64,000 nt of DNA from Niastella sp. OAS944 (GCA_024809215.1 JANUBW010000001.1:620001-684000), one strand, 5' to 3'; positions 9,859 through 20,388 are shown, numbered from the stretch's first letter. Translations and numbers: made by a program. The notes: generated by a model from the letters alone, not told the origin.

Positions 9859-10734
9859 TTATCTGGCATAGCTGATCTTTCCATATTTACCTGAATGAAA
9901 ATCGTTGTACGCCTGAGCAATTTCCTGCTGCGTATTCATCACAAAGGGGCCTTGCGCAACAATTGGTTCGGTGTATTTTTCGCCGCCAAATAAAATAATG
10001 TCGGCAGCGCTTTTTGAGGTGTTGGTAATTTCTATTGTTCCATCTTCCCGGTCAAATTCAATAAAATCGCCGGCAATAAAACCTGTGTTGTTAATAGTTA
10101 CATCCTGTTGTGGAAGAAATATAGCATACTCAAGCCCTTTTTCTGTTGGCAGGGAAAATTGTTTTCCTTCGTACAAATGAATATGGTACAAATACTGTTT
10201 AGTGTAACCGGGAACGTTTGAAACAAGTTTATCATACGATCCCACAATCACCTTCAGCCAACCGCTGTCTGCAGGCAATTGCATTTGGGGAACTTCACTG
10301 GCTTTAACAGAAAGATATTCCGGGCTTTCCTTTTTAATGTTTGCCGGAAGATTTATCCAGAACTGAAAGCCGTGCATGTATGGACTACCGGTTTGAGAGT
10401 CGGGGTTCATTGTTTCATCGTGAATAATTCCATTGCCTGCTTTCATCCATTGAACGCCGCCCGAAAAAACCTTTCCATGATACCCACGACTGTCAAAATG
10501 CTCGCCTTCTCCATTGAGTATATAAGTGAGTGTAGCAATTCCTCTATGCGGATGCGCACCTGTTCCCGCTTTCATTTTGGGTTTATTGGCCTCATGTTTT
10601 ACAGGAGCAAGGTGGTCGAGAAAAACAAAAGGACCCACCGCATCGGCATAGCGGTTGGGCAGAATTCTGTAAATGAGCATTTCACCAATATCTGCCCTGC
10701 GTCCCTGTGCTGAAAAACTAATTTTCTTTTGCAT
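9859..10734 (-). CDS. Pirin family cupin protein
   Basis: Bicupin iron protein; some pirins have quercetinase activity and others act as redox-sensitive regulators. 291 residues from ATG 10734. The N-terminal cupin carries the metal motif HPHRGIATLTYIL followed by GEGEHFDSRG, and a GGVQWMKAGNGIIHDE segment; these give the His and Glu ligands typical of pirins. A second cupin follows (about 160-270, GDFIEFDREDGTIEI) and the end GKYGKISY is characteristic. It sits between the Crp/Fnr regulator and the LLM monooxygenase on the same strand. Confidence 0.93.
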   Translation of the reverse strand: MQKKISFSAQGRRADIGEMLIYRILPNRYADAVGPFVFLDHLAPVKHEANKPKMKAGTGAHPHRGIATLTYILNGEGEHFDSRGYHGKVFSGGVQWMKAGNGIIHDETMNPDSQTGSPYMHGFQFWINLPANIKKESPEYLSVKASEVPQMQLPADSGWLKVIVGSYDKLVSNVPGYTKQYLYHIHLYEGKQFSLPTEKGLEYAIFLPQQDVTINNTGFIAGDFIEFDREDGTIEITNTSKSAADIILFGGEKYTEPIVAQGPFVMNTQQEIAQAYNDFHSGKYGKISYAR

Positions 10735-10910
10735 ATTTTCTAATTAAAGAGCGCCCTATTTGTATTGGGGGCACACCTGCTATAATTTAATTTATTCAAC
10801 CACTTCCGACTTTTTACTAGTGTGGAATTGATTTGCATTACAAAAATGCGATCATTCACACCCCTAAAACGATGATGTTTGGTAACAAAAAAGGTTGACA
10901 TATGTCAATG

Positions 10911-11576
10911 TTACTTTCCCAGCGCCCGTTTGCGAACACGGCTTAATGTTTCTTTTGTAATGCCAAGATAGGAGGCGATGAGGTGCTGGGGAAAGCGCTG
11001 CACCAGGCTGGGGTAGCTGTTTACAAAATCAGTATATCTTTTATCGGCCGGGAGGCTTACAGAAGCATTAATTCTTTTCTGAATGGCAATAGAATGCATT
11101 TCATCCATTTTGCGAACCATTTCATTGATCGACGGGATCTGCTGTACAATTTGTACTGTATCAGCCTTTGTTACAACCAGCAATTCTGTATCTTCCCAGG
11201 CATCGATATTATAGGTTGATGGGGTAAGCATCACCCAACTCTCGCGGTCACCAACCCACCAGTTCTCAATGGAAAGACCAACAATATGTTCAACTCCTTT
11301 ATCATCTACACTGTACTGACGCATGGCGCCTTTTACAATAAAACCGAAATATTTACATACTTCCCCTTCCTGAAGAAAATACTGTCTTTTTCTTACAGTT
11401 TTGGGGCGAAAGCAGGAACGCACTACCCCAAACTGCTCATCGGTTAAGGGAGTTGTTGAATATTTATTAATATAGTTGCGGAAGTTTTCGAACACAAGCA
11501 AATATAACAAATTGCATTCAGCAACATGCCCCACATTTTCAACAAAAGCCTGCTTTGCCGATGGCACCAGTTGCAT
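10911..11576 (-). CDS. Crp/Fnr family transcriptional regulator
   Basis: Cytoplasmic regulator with an N-terminal cyclic-nucleotide-binding fold (about residues 45-150: RKRQYFLQEGEVCKYFGFIVKG) and a C-terminal winged helix (PQHLIASYLGITKETLSRVRK). There are no Cys clusters for a 4Fe-4S centre, so it is Crp-like rather than a true Fnr. The frame opens at ATG 11576, but homologues usually begin at FENFRNYI; a GTG at 11495 just before that point is a credible start and would give about 194 residues, the usual length. It probably controls the pirin and monooxygenase genes downstream or the hydrolase upstream, which is inference. Confidence 0.9.
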   Translation of the reverse strand: MQLVPSAKQAFVENVGHVAECNLLYLLVFENFRNYINKYSTTPLTDEQFGVVRSCFRPKTVRKRQYFLQEGEVCKYFGFIVKGAMRQYSVDDKGVEHIVGLSIENWWVGDRESWVMLTPSTYNIDAWEDTELLVVTKADTVQIVQQIPSINEMVRKMDEMHSIAIQKRINASVSLPADKRYTDFVNSYPSLVQRFPQHLIASYLGITKETLSRVRKRALGK

Positions 11577-11640
11577 TAACTTATTTTTCTTATACGTAAA
11601 TTGTTAAGCAAAAAATGTAAGCGTTCACTGTATAAAATAA

Positions 11641-11673
11641 AAAAAGGATCGCGGTTAAACGATCCCTTTTTTT
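11641..11673. terminator. Hairpin terminator between the hydrolase and the Crp/Fnr gene
   Basis: An A-run, stem GGATCG (11646-11651), eight-base loop, stem CGATCC (11660-11665) and a T-run. Its position 14 bases past the stop of the leftward alpha/beta hydrolase gene makes it that gene's terminator. Confidence 0.75.
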
Positions 11674-11686
11674 ATGAGTGAAGTCT

Positions 11687-12508
11687 TTAGGAATTGATAA
11701 ACTGCAAAATATCCTTATTAATGGTTGCTGCTTCGGTGGTAGGCATGCCATGAGGAAAACCCGGGTACAGGATCAGCTTTCCATTTTTCAAAAGTTGATG
11801 CGCTTTTACGGCGGTGGTTGCGTAAGGCACTATCTGGTCGTCTTCGCCATGAAGTACTAACACGGGTACATCAACGCTTTTAAGGTCTTCGGTAAAGTCG
11901 GTTTCAGAAAACACTTTAATACAATCATAGTGAGCTTTTATGCCGCCCATCATACCCTGCCGCCACCAGTTGTCCTGAATTCCTTTTTTCACATCGGCCC
12001 CTTCCCTGTTATATCCAAAGAACGGGAATGTGATATCGTGATAAAACTGTTGCCTGTTATGTAATGTATTATGGCGAATATCATCAAATACAGCAAGCGG
12101 CACGCCCTCGGGGTTATTGGCGTCCTTGATCATATAAGGAGTAATGGCACTAATGAGCACTACTTTTGCCACCCTGCCTTTACCAAACTTAGCCGCATAC
12201 CTTATGGCTTCACCGCCACCGGTTGAGTGACCTACATGAATGGCATCTTTCAGGTTTAAATAGGTAGTGAGCTCGGCCACATCTGCAGCATAGGTGTCCA
12301 TGTCGTTCCCTTTATAGGTTTGAGTTGACCGGCCATGCCCCCTTCGGTCATGCGCTATTACCCTGAAACCTTTATCGAGGAAGAACATCATTTGAGCGTC
12401 CCAATCATCTGAAGATAATGGCCAGCCATGGTGAAAGAAAATAGGTTGACCTGTACCAAAATCTTTGAAATAGATCTCTGTGCCGTCTTTAACTGTAAAC
12501 CTGTTCAT
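11687..12508 (-). CDS. Alpha/beta hydrolase, non-heme chloroperoxidase-like
   Basis: Serine hydrolase of the cofactor-free haloperoxidase/esterase type. 273 residues from ATG 12508. Catalytic triad visible: Ser in the nucleophile elbow GHSTGGG (about residue 94), Asp in LHGEDDQIVP (about 223) and His in GFPHGMPT (about 253). The oxyanion strand motif FFHHGWPLSSDDW and the family block IAHDRRGHGRS are intact. No signal peptide. A short open frame of 30 codons lies 50 bases upstream on the same strand. Confidence 0.93.
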   Translation of the reverse strand: MNRFTVKDGTEIYFKDFGTGQPIFFHHGWPLSSDDWDAQMMFFLDKGFRVIAHDRRGHGRSTQTYKGNDMDTYAADVAELTTYLNLKDAIHVGHSTGGGEAIRYAAKFGKGRVAKVVLISAITPYMIKDANNPEGVPLAVFDDIRHNTLHNRQQFYHDITFPFFGYNREGADVKKGIQDNWWRQGMMGGIKAHYDCIKVFSETDFTEDLKSVDVPVLVLHGEDDQIVPYATTAVKAHQLLKNGKLILYPGFPHGMPTTEAATINKDILQFINS

Positions 12509-12558
12509 TTTTGTTTATTTAAAAATGTGAGTAATAAATTGGAGGGTGTAAGGTGGGG

Positions 12559-12651
12559 TTATTTTCCGAAGTATTCAATGGATGCTTTACGTTTTGCGTT
12601 GTACTTATTACCGTTTTCCTCTTCGGGCACTGCAAAATTTACAGAAATCAT
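12559..12651 (-). CDS. Possible 30-residue small protein upstream of the hydrolase
   Basis: An ATG-to-TAA frame of 30 codons (begins MISVNFAVPEEENG, ends SIEYFGK), with good codon use and a charged, soluble composition. It ends 50 bases before the hydrolase start on the same strand and could be a real small protein or a leader peptide. There is no family I recognise, so support rests on position and composition only. Confidence 0.35.
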   Translation of the reverse strand: MISVNFAVPEEENGNKYNAKRKASIEYFGK

Positions 12652-12856
12652 TTTATTTTATTAACTTTAATATTAATATCTCAGCATTAAATTAGTACTC
12701 TTCTTAGCTACATCTGCTTATGGTGGTCCATGCTTATTGACCAGTACTCGCGGTAAAAAGCCGACCTGCACCAACAGGTAATTTAATTTATTTAAAATCA
12801 TTTGCTGCGGCCGTTCAAATGAATGGGCCCGATACTTGAAAACAAAGGAGAGTTCA

Positions 12857-14708
<1,852 letters not shown>

Positions 14709-14725
14709 TTAATTTTTTAATATCG

Positions 14726-14893
14726 ATCGCTATAAAAATATATGATGTATTGGGCAGGTTAAGAACAAACCGGTATTACAACAGGGTAAGCAACGTAAAA
14801 GTGAATATAAGCGACCTGGCAAGCGGATTATATTTTGTAGAGATCATTATGAGCAACAGAAGTGTAAGACGCAATCTGAGTATCAAACGGTAA
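14726..14893 (+). pseudogene. Orphan T9SS sorting-domain remnant
   Basis: The frame reads IAIKIYDVLGRLRTN ... VNISDLASGLYFVEI ... NLSIKR and a stop, which is the conserved end of a T9SS type A sorting domain. Nothing upstream supplies a signal peptide or a passenger domain: the frame opens only at a TTG at 14681. It is therefore the tail of a deleted secreted-protein gene. A good terminator follows immediately, supporting that a whole gene once ended here. Confidence 0.7.
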
Positions 14894-14914
14894 AAGCTCT
14901 ATAGCAACAGCTTA

Positions 14915-14952
14915 TGCCCCCAAAAAAGATAAACACTTTGGGGGCATTTTTT
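14915..14952 (+). terminator. Rho-independent terminator after the T9SS remnant
   Basis: Ten-base-pair stem TGCCCCCAAA (14915-14924) with TTTGGGGGCA (14937-14946), 12-base loop, followed by six T residues. It lies 22 bases after the remnant's stop codon. Confidence 0.88.
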
Positions 14953-15027
14953 ATGGTCAAAAGAGCATATAATAATGGGGATAATAACTATTGCTATAAA
15001 TTTGCTATATAGATTTAATAACAGCAA

Positions 15028-16782
15028 ATGATGCTTATAACCCAAACACCATACCTGCTATTCATATCATTTGTCTTTCTTCTACAAAATGTTCCTGCAA
15101 TTTCACAAAACCAGACTTTGCCGTTAAAAACATGGGTAAAGGTCTTAGATGCAGATGATGATACGCTAAACAAAAACTATAATGAGATCGTGACTATATT
15201 GGAGCGTACAGACTCTGCCCTTGTTTTCCGCACTTTAAATGAACTTGAAAATAAAGGTGTTTCGGCAGGCCCGTATTTCCAGGTGCGAATAAAATACCTA
15301 CGGGCAACTATGTTATGGAAGATACGGAACACGGCGGCAAAGGACCTCATAACACAACTAATAAAGCCTGCATTGCAACAGGCTTATACAATAAATGACG
15401 ATTACCTCATTGCAACGCTGAGCTGGTGGTATGGAGAAACGATGTTTTTCTGTAATCAAATTGAACTGTCGACAATGTATTGTTTAAATGCGGTTGAAAT
15501 TCTTGATAAAAAAGGAATAACAGCCGAATCGCACAAATACCAGTTTTTGGGAGAGCTTTTTTATCTTACCCGTGACCTTGACAAAAGTATCTATTACATT
15601 CGCCGATCTATTAAAAATGAAAAAGACACTTCCCGTAATGCAAGAATAAATACAATGAGCCGTTGGAATACAATAGCACTTTGCTGGCGAAAAATGGGCA
15701 ACTCTGATTCTGCATTTCATTATTTTGATGTTGCCATGCAAATGGCAAATGCATTAAATTCTGAAGTTTGGAAAGGAATTATTTCGGGGAACAAAGGGTA
15801 TACCTATTTCTCACAAAAAAAATACGATATCGCTAAACCATTACTTGAATTCGATTACCGCACCAGTAAACAGTATGACGAAATTGCCAATGCGGCCCAT
15901 GCGTTGCAAATGATAGCGAGACTCAATTTAATGCAGGGTAAAAAAGACAGCGCATTGTTACAGGTAAAGGAGGCGCTGCGAATGCTGCAACAACAGCCTC
16001 AACCGGTGCCCCATTTCCTTCAGGACGTGTATTATGCCACGGCCGATGTATATCGTGTACTGGGCAACAGCGACAGCTTTTATCACTACTCACAATTATA
16101 CAATAACATTCACGATTCTATAGAACGTGCCGTTGCAAACAGCCGTTTGGAAATTGCCCGGCTTAGACTAGACAATCAGTCGAACGTTTCTGCGATCCGT
16201 GATCTTCAAAAAGAAAAAAACGTTGAAATACAGGAGCGTAACTATATTATAGCCGCAATTGTTCTTGTTGCCATTGTGGGTTTACTTATAATCAATCGCC
16301 AGCGTTTAAAATCGAGGTTTCAGCATCAATTGGCTTTTCAGCAAAGGGTTGCTGCCGAAAAAGAACTAACCTCGGCAAAAGAGCAATTGGATATGTTTAC
16401 CCAAAGCATTATTGAAAAATCAAGGGTTATAGAACAGCTGGAACAGCAGGTAGCAACCAAAGCACTTACTGATGAACAGCAACAGCTTGCCAGCGAGTTA
16501 AGCCGGCAAACGATACTTACTGAAGAAGACTGGGAAAAATTTAAGACACTATTCGAAAAAATATATCCGGGCTTTTTTTTAAAACTCAAAGAAATGGTAC
16601 CCGACATTACTTTAGCCGAGAAGCGGATGGCATCGCTCATCCGTTTGCATCTGACCACAAAACAAATGGCGTCCATGCTCGGCATTTCTACTGATAGCGT
16701 TTATAAAATAAGGCAACGTTTGCGCAAGCGGTTGCAACTGAATGATGACTTGGACACGGAAACGTTTCTGACCAAAATATAA
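15028..16782 (+). CDS. Membrane-anchored TPR protein with C-terminal HTH domain
   Basis: A common Bacteroidota regulator type. 584 residues from ATG 15028: signal or anchor segment (about 8-26), a long periplasmic helical part with tetratricopeptide-type repeats (about 150-370: YQFLGELFYLTRDLDKSIYY, WNTIALCWRKMGNSDSAFHY), one transmembrane helix at about 406-423 (YIIAAIVLVAIVGLLII), a cytoplasmic coiled coil (about 430-490) and a C-terminal helix-turn-helix (KQMASMLGISTDSVYKIRQR), resembling LuxR/sigma region 4. It would sense something in the periplasm through the TPR part and bind DNA at the membrane. The target genes are unknown, though the orphan genes immediately downstream are candidates. 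Confidence 0.85.
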   Translation: MMLITQTPYLLFISFVFLLQNVPAISQNQTLPLKTWVKVLDADDDTLNKNYNEIVTILERTDSALVFRTLNELENKGVSAGPYFQVRIKYLRATMLWKIRNTAAKDLITQLIKPALQQAYTINDDYLIATLSWWYGETMFFCNQIELSTMYCLNAVEILDKKGITAESHKYQFLGELFYLTRDLDKSIYYIRRSIKNEKDTSRNARINTMSRWNTIALCWRKMGNSDSAFHYFDVAMQMANALNSEVWKGIISGNKGYTYFSQKKYDIAKPLLEFDYRTSKQYDEIANAAHALQMIARLNLMQGKKDSALLQVKEALRMLQQQPQPVPHFLQDVYYATADVYRVLGNSDSFYHYSQLYNNIHDSIERAVANSRLEIARLRLDNQSNVSAIRDLQKEKNVEIQERNYIIAAIVLVAIVGLLIINRQRLKSRFQHQLAFQQRVAAEKELTSAKEQLDMFTQSIIEKSRVIEQLEQQVATKALTDEQQQLASELSRQTILTEEDWEKFKTLFEKIYPGFFLKLKEMVPDITLAEKRMASLIRLHLTTKQMASMLGISTDSVYKIRQRLRKRLQLNDDLDTETFLTKI

Positions 16783-16939
16783 TCAGCGAGTGCTTAACCC
16801 CTTCTCTTAAAGGGGCTTACGACAGATGTCCAATTTTTGTCCAGTCGCTGTCAGACTATTGTCTGTCGCCAAATTTGGATTCCCCCCTCCCCTGCAGGTA
16901 AATTCGTCTTGTAATAAAATGGCGGCCGCCTGTAATTCC

Positions 16940-17155
16940 ATGAAGAAAAAAAACTGGCTCCTTCTCATAATTGTTCTTACAGCGACGCTGCTGATAGCAA
17001 TCGTTTTCTGGATCTATGCTAAAAGAATTAAGCGTATTGAAAATAAGATAAGTCGTTCCAGGCTATCAGCTCATTGCATCTTCCCAAAAACCAATATAAA
17101 TGAACGCCAAACATCAATCGGATTCAGAGTTACAAACAGAAACTGTGGAAAATAA
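16940..17155 (+). CDS. Small single-pass membrane protein, hypothetical
   Basis: 71 residues from ATG 16940: Lys-rich start, one transmembrane helix (about 6-25, LLLIIVLTATLLIAIVFWIY), then a basic cytoplasmic tail. The frame extends upstream to 16826 but that part has no protein-like features. Its last 56 bases overlap the start of the next gene at 17100, so one of the two starts may be wrong. No family recognised; it could be spurious. Confidence 0.4.
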   Translation: MKKKNWLLLIIVLTATLLIAIVFWIYAKRIKRIENKISRSRLSAHCIFPKTNINERQTSIGFRVTNRNCGK

Positions 17156-17639
17156 CAACAATTTTTCAATAGTAGATTCTGCGGAGATAAAACTTTTTCC
17201 TCACATGACCGTTGCCGCAACAGATGATGCTGCAATCCTATACATTGAAAAAGGCGAAGTTACCCTTTTGCACAACATGGGAACATACGTACTTTCCAAA
17301 GGGATGCTCCTTTACAAGGTTCCCCAGGTGCCCCTCCAGCTATTAAGTTTTAGCGAAGATTGCCATTTTAAAGTTTTTTGCTTTGCACCTCATTTTGCAA
17401 CTGCCGGTAATTTGCCCATAAAATACCTGGAGACTATAACATTGATCGCTTCGAACAATCCTGTTTTTATTCTTGATACTTTAACGGCAGCATCGGTTAC
17501 GGTATTGTTGTGGCTACTTCAAAAGAAAACAGGTTGGGAAGAAAAAGTGCAATCGACAGATGAAACAATTCAACATGTATTCAGCATTTTGGTGCTGGAG
17601 ATTGTATCCTCCTATAAGAGAAAAAGAGAGATAGCATAA
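17100..17639 (+). CDS. Cupin-like sensor protein resembling an AraC N-terminal half, without HTH
   Basis: 179 residues from ATG 17100. Residues about 20-110 alternate short beta strands and Gly/Pro turns (AAILYIEKGEVTLLHNMGTYVLSKGMLLYKVP), as in the ligand-binding cupin of Bacteroidota AraC regulators. The remainder is helical (TVLLWLLQKKTGWEEK, ILVLEIVSSYKRKRE). The usual C-terminal AraC DNA-binding domain is absent, and the next frame does not supply it, so this is either a stand-alone sensor or a truncated regulator. It is followed 19 bases later by another orphan gene on the same strand. Confidence 0.6.
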   Translation: MNAKHQSDSELQTETVENNNNFSIVDSAEIKLFPHMTVAATDDAAILYIEKGEVTLLHNMGTYVLSKGMLLYKVPQVPLQLLSFSEDCHFKVFCFAPHFATAGNLPIKYLETITLIASNNPVFILDTLTAASVTVLLWLLQKKTGWEEKVQSTDETIQHVFSILVLEIVSSYKRKREIA

Positions 17640-17658
17640 TCACATTTAAAAAGAAATT

Positions 17659-17970
17659 ATGGAAAATGCTCGTCAGGAAGTTTTGATATTTACTACCACC
17701 TCTCTTTCACAGCGGACCCTCTATAGAAAAAACAGTAGCAATAATGACAGCTCTGCTATTGAGGAACTGGAAGAAGCATTCTGGGATGGTTTGTTAAATG
17801 AACTGGTGCCCGAAATAATGCTTTCAACACGAAATACAAAGATGGTTATCTGGGGAGTATATGCAGGAGAATTTTATATACACATTGATCTGGCAGACAG
17901 TCCGGGTATTGCGGCGCCCATACATTCTATAGATCCTAATTTACATTTAGCTTTAAAAAATATGAATTGA
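17659..17970 (+). CDS. Hypothetical protein, 103 residues
   Basis: Starts at ATG 17659, only 19 bases after the preceding gene, so probably in the same transcript. It is acidic and mixed alpha/beta (EELEEAFWDGLLNELVPEIM, then MVIWGVYAGEFYIHIDL) with no signal peptide or membrane segment. I recognise no family. It is followed by a signal-peptide protein 31 bases downstream. Confidence 0.6.
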   Translation: MENARQEVLIFTTTSLSQRTLYRKNSSNNDSSAIEELEEAFWDGLLNELVPEIMLSTRNTKMVIWGVYAGEFYIHIDLADSPGIAAPIHSIDPNLHLALKNMN

Positions 17971-18001
17971 TCAACGGGGTAAATGGAATATCTTTATCTA
18001 T

Positions 18002-18772
18002 ATGATAGTCCATTTAAAAACATGGATAACCGTTATAATTATCCTATTACCTGGTCCCATGATCATGGCGCAAAATTTAAAGTTAGCCCAACTTCGGAAT
18101 GCAGGCCCGGTAGTTAATGTGTATAGCACTGCAAATAACACTTCTCAAACGGTGGCGACTATCAAGGACGATGAATTCTTCTACTGTGAGCCTGGCACTG
18201 CTGACTGGAGGCATATACGCACGATCAAATCAATATTGGGATACATACATAAAAGCCAGATACAGTTGGTAGAGGAACTCTCCATTACTACACAGCAAAA
18301 AATGTTATTAAACATTTTTACAACCCATAAAAAATTAGGGACCGATTTCAACAGGGCATATGAAACCAGGGATAGTGTAGGGTATTTTGTTACCATCAAT
18401 AAACTTGACGAACACAGGGACCGCGTTTATGAACCCATTCTGGATATTTTTTCCAACTACATTTGTAAAACAGGTGATACGCTTTTGATAAGGAAATTGG
18501 TAGAAACGGTACCGGTTGATGGCATTGTGGAAGCAGAAACCCGCGACCTTGCCATGGGTGAGGCATTTATTTGCAATAGTGATCTTTTTATAAACGCACT
18601 AAACAGCATGAAAAACAAAGATGACCGGTTCTATGTTTCTTTTCACATTCAGTTTGGTCTATTGCACTATTATCAAATAAAAGAAAAGCAACTGAGACCA
18701 AAGGACCCGGTGTACCTTAAGTTAAATGAAAAATTAAATGCTGTACGGAAAGATTCTATGCCCAGTAAGTAG
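18002..18772 (+). CDS. Periplasmic SH3b-like domain protein
   Basis: 256 residues from ATG 18002 with a signal peptide (VIIILLPGPMIMAQ). Residues about 30-92 look like a bacterial SH3 domain (VVNVYSTANNTSQTVATIKDDEF split over several strands, then GYIHKSQIQLVEE). The rest is helical with no known motif (DRVYEPILDIFSNYICK, FHIQFGLLHYYQIKEK). SH3b domains often bind peptidoglycan or peptides in the periplasm; the role here is unknown. It is the last member of a run of four closely spaced rightward genes. Confidence 0.7.
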   Translation: MIVHLKTWITVIIILLPGPMIMAQNLKLAQLRNAGPVVNVYSTANNTSQTVATIKDDEFFYCEPGTADWRHIRTIKSILGYIHKSQIQLVEELSITTQQKMLLNIFTTHKKLGTDFNRAYETRDSVGYFVTINKLDEHRDRVYEPILDIFSNYICKTGDTLLIRKLVETVPVDGIVEAETRDLAMGEAFICNSDLFINALNSMKNKDDRFYVSFHIQFGLLHYYQIKEKQLRPKDPVYLKLNEKLNAVRKDSMPSK

Positions 18773-18828
18773 CCTTCAAATCCGAAGATCTGAAGGCTCC
18801 CAGGTCACATCAAAAGATTATAAGTAAT

Positions 18829-18988
18829 TTATTTCTTAACGATCCTTGCTACCTTTCCATCGGCTGTTTTTAACAAATAGATGCCGGCCGGGTAGTTCCT
18901 TAAGTTGATTTTAAATTCGGTGGCATTTATAGTGAAAGACTGCAGTGCTGTTCCGTTTGTATTATACAGGGTAGCTACTGAGATCGTG
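18829..18988 (-). pseudogene. T9SS sorting-domain remnant (C-terminal about 52 residues)
   Basis: On the minus strand the frame reads VATLYNTNGTALQSF, then FKINLRNYPAGIYLLKTADG and ends ARIVKK with a TAA at 18829. This is a textbook T9SS type A tail. The frame loses similarity upstream at about 18990, exactly where a plus-strand amidohydrolase fragment begins. The body of the gene is gone. Confidence 0.75.
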
Positions 18989-18989
18989 T

Positions 18990-19315
18990 ATCATTTATAC
19001 ACCGACAGTATAGCTATTGTTGCAGGTACAGATATGGGCTTTCCGGGACTTAGCATTTTCAGAGAAATGGAATTGTATGTAGAAAGCGGATTAACCCCTA
19101 TGCAGGCGTTACAAACGGCTACTATTGTGCCTGCGCGTGTTATGAATATGGAAAAAAGCTCCGGTTCAATTTCTCCGGGCAAACGTGCAGACATTATTAT
19201 CACCAATGGCAACCCTTTGCAAAATATCAGTAATATCAGAGACGTAATTACTGTATTAAAAGGCGGATATATATATAACCCCGCCCGTTTACATCGCATG
19301 GCAGGGTTTCAGTAG
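18990..19315 (+). pseudogene. Amidohydrolase C-terminal fragment (imidazolonepropionase-like)
   Basis: The frame gives the conserved end of metal-dependent amidohydrolases: IAIVAGTDMGFPGLSIFREM, then YVESGLTPMQALQTAT, PARVMNMEKSSGSI and SPGKRADIIITNGNPL. The GTD aspartate is present but the HxH and Lys/His metal sites encoded upstream are missing, so no active enzyme can be made. The only upstream start is a TTG at 18905 inside an unrelated remnant on the other strand. The fragment begins abruptly at about 18990. Confidence 0.8.
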
Positions 19316-19378
19316 GGAAATAAAAACAAAAACCGGCAGTTTGACTTACCGGCTTTCGATAGTAAATAAAATAGTTTA

Positions 19379-19654
19379 TTAATTCTGCAATTTTGCCCAG
19401 CCATAAATGAACAGCAACGCGCCTGCAATTGCATACACCGGGATGAGAAAAATAGATCCAAATACGAATTTGGAAAGCACTAATGTAACAACGATAGCGC
19501 CAACAAATCCTAATATAATGCCAGCCAGTGCGCCGTTCCGTTGTCTTTTGTTTCTTTTGAAATAGCCAATGATACCGCCAATGATTGCGCTGATCACCAG
19601 CATCTCTGAACCTCCTAACATAAGATAATAAGTTTTTAAGGGTACATCCTCCAT
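19379..19654 (-). CDS. Small Gly-rich multi-pass membrane protein, hypothetical
   Basis: 91 residues from ATG 19654 with three predicted membrane segments: about 17-32 (MLVISAIIGGIIGYF), 41-62 (LAGIILGFVGAIVVTLVL) and 66-86 (VFGSIFLIPVYAIAGALLF). A basic loop (KRNKRQRN) separates the first two. The Gly spacing suggests tight helix packing. No specific family or partner was identified; it is single-gene between the amidohydrolase remnant and another orphan. Confidence 0.6.
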   Translation of the reverse strand: MEDVPLKTYYLMLGGSEMLVISAIIGGIIGYFKRNKRQRNGALAGIILGFVGAIVVTLVLSKFVFGSIFLIPVYAIAGALLFIYGWAKLQN

Positions 19655-19746
19655 TTGGAGGAAATTACCATAACGCTTAATCGCCTCCGTTTGGTATTCA
19701 AAGCAGTATTTATATGTGAAATTACCAGCCAGGATGGCGGGGCTTA

Positions 19747-20388
19747 TTAACGTAAAACATATTCCACATTCACCACATCGTCAAAGCTTTGATATTGTTC
19801 GGCGTGTTTTGATTTGGCAACATACTCTTTCCTGGTTTCAATGATGACGGTATTATTGTCTTTCCAGTAAACGTTAATGTCGATGTTGGCGCCTTCTACG
19901 CTATAAACGCTGGCGCCACCGGAACGTTCGAATTGCAGATCGAGATAGGTGGTTATGGAATGGTTGAATATGTTAGTTTCGCGAACAATTATTTTACGTT
20001 TATTGTCGGGCGAATAAACTTCAGTCAGCATTTTGTGAGTAACATCCGAAGGGTTTATAATTACTCCCTTATTTTCATCCGGCAAGGCGGCTGGAATTAT
20101 TTGCTTTATTGTTTCCGCATCGTAACCAGTACGTTCTATAATGAATGTTATATAATTATCGTCCCTCGCCAGTTGTGGCATCACGTTTAATTCCCGCATC
20201 ACCCGTTGTAACCCTATCAGGTTACCAGCCTGATATTGCTTCTCCCCTTTCAATCGAAAATTTTCATAATATTCAGCAAGGGAATCATGGTTATCAACGA
20301 TTACCCGGCCGGTTGCATGTTGTAGTATAAAGTCGATGGTAGCCAGGAAGATGGCCCGGTGTTGGTCTAATGCGGGTTGATCATTCAT
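19747..20388 (-). CDS. Hypothetical cytoplasmic protein, 213 residues
   Basis: Starts at ATG 20388. The N-terminal half is helical (HRAIFLATIDFILQHATG, LIGLQRVMRELNVMPQL) and the C-terminal half is beta-rich (RKIIVRETNIFNHSITTYLD, INVYWKDNNTVIIETRKEY). No signal peptide, membrane helix or catalytic motif is apparent. It has normal codon use and lies alone on its strand between two membrane-protein genes. I do not recognise the family. Confidence 0.6.
   Translation of the reverse strand: MNDQPALDQHRAIFLATIDFILQHATGRVIVDNHDSLAEYYENFRLKGEKQYQAGNLIGLQRVMRELNVMPQLARDDNYITFIIERTGYDAETIKQIIPAALPDENKGVIINPSDVTHKMLTEVYSPDNKRKIIVRETNIFNHSITTYLDLQFERSGGASVYSVEGANIDINVYWKDNNTVIIETRKEYVAKSKHAEQYQSFDDVVNVEYVLR

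Noticed and set aside
16796-16816. CCCCTT/AAGGGG hairpin after the TPR regulator
   Set aside because: Six-base stem without a T-run; too weak to call as a terminator.
17100-17639. Full AraC-family regulator
   Set aside because: Only the cupin-like part is encoded; no helix-turn-helix follows in any frame before the next gene.
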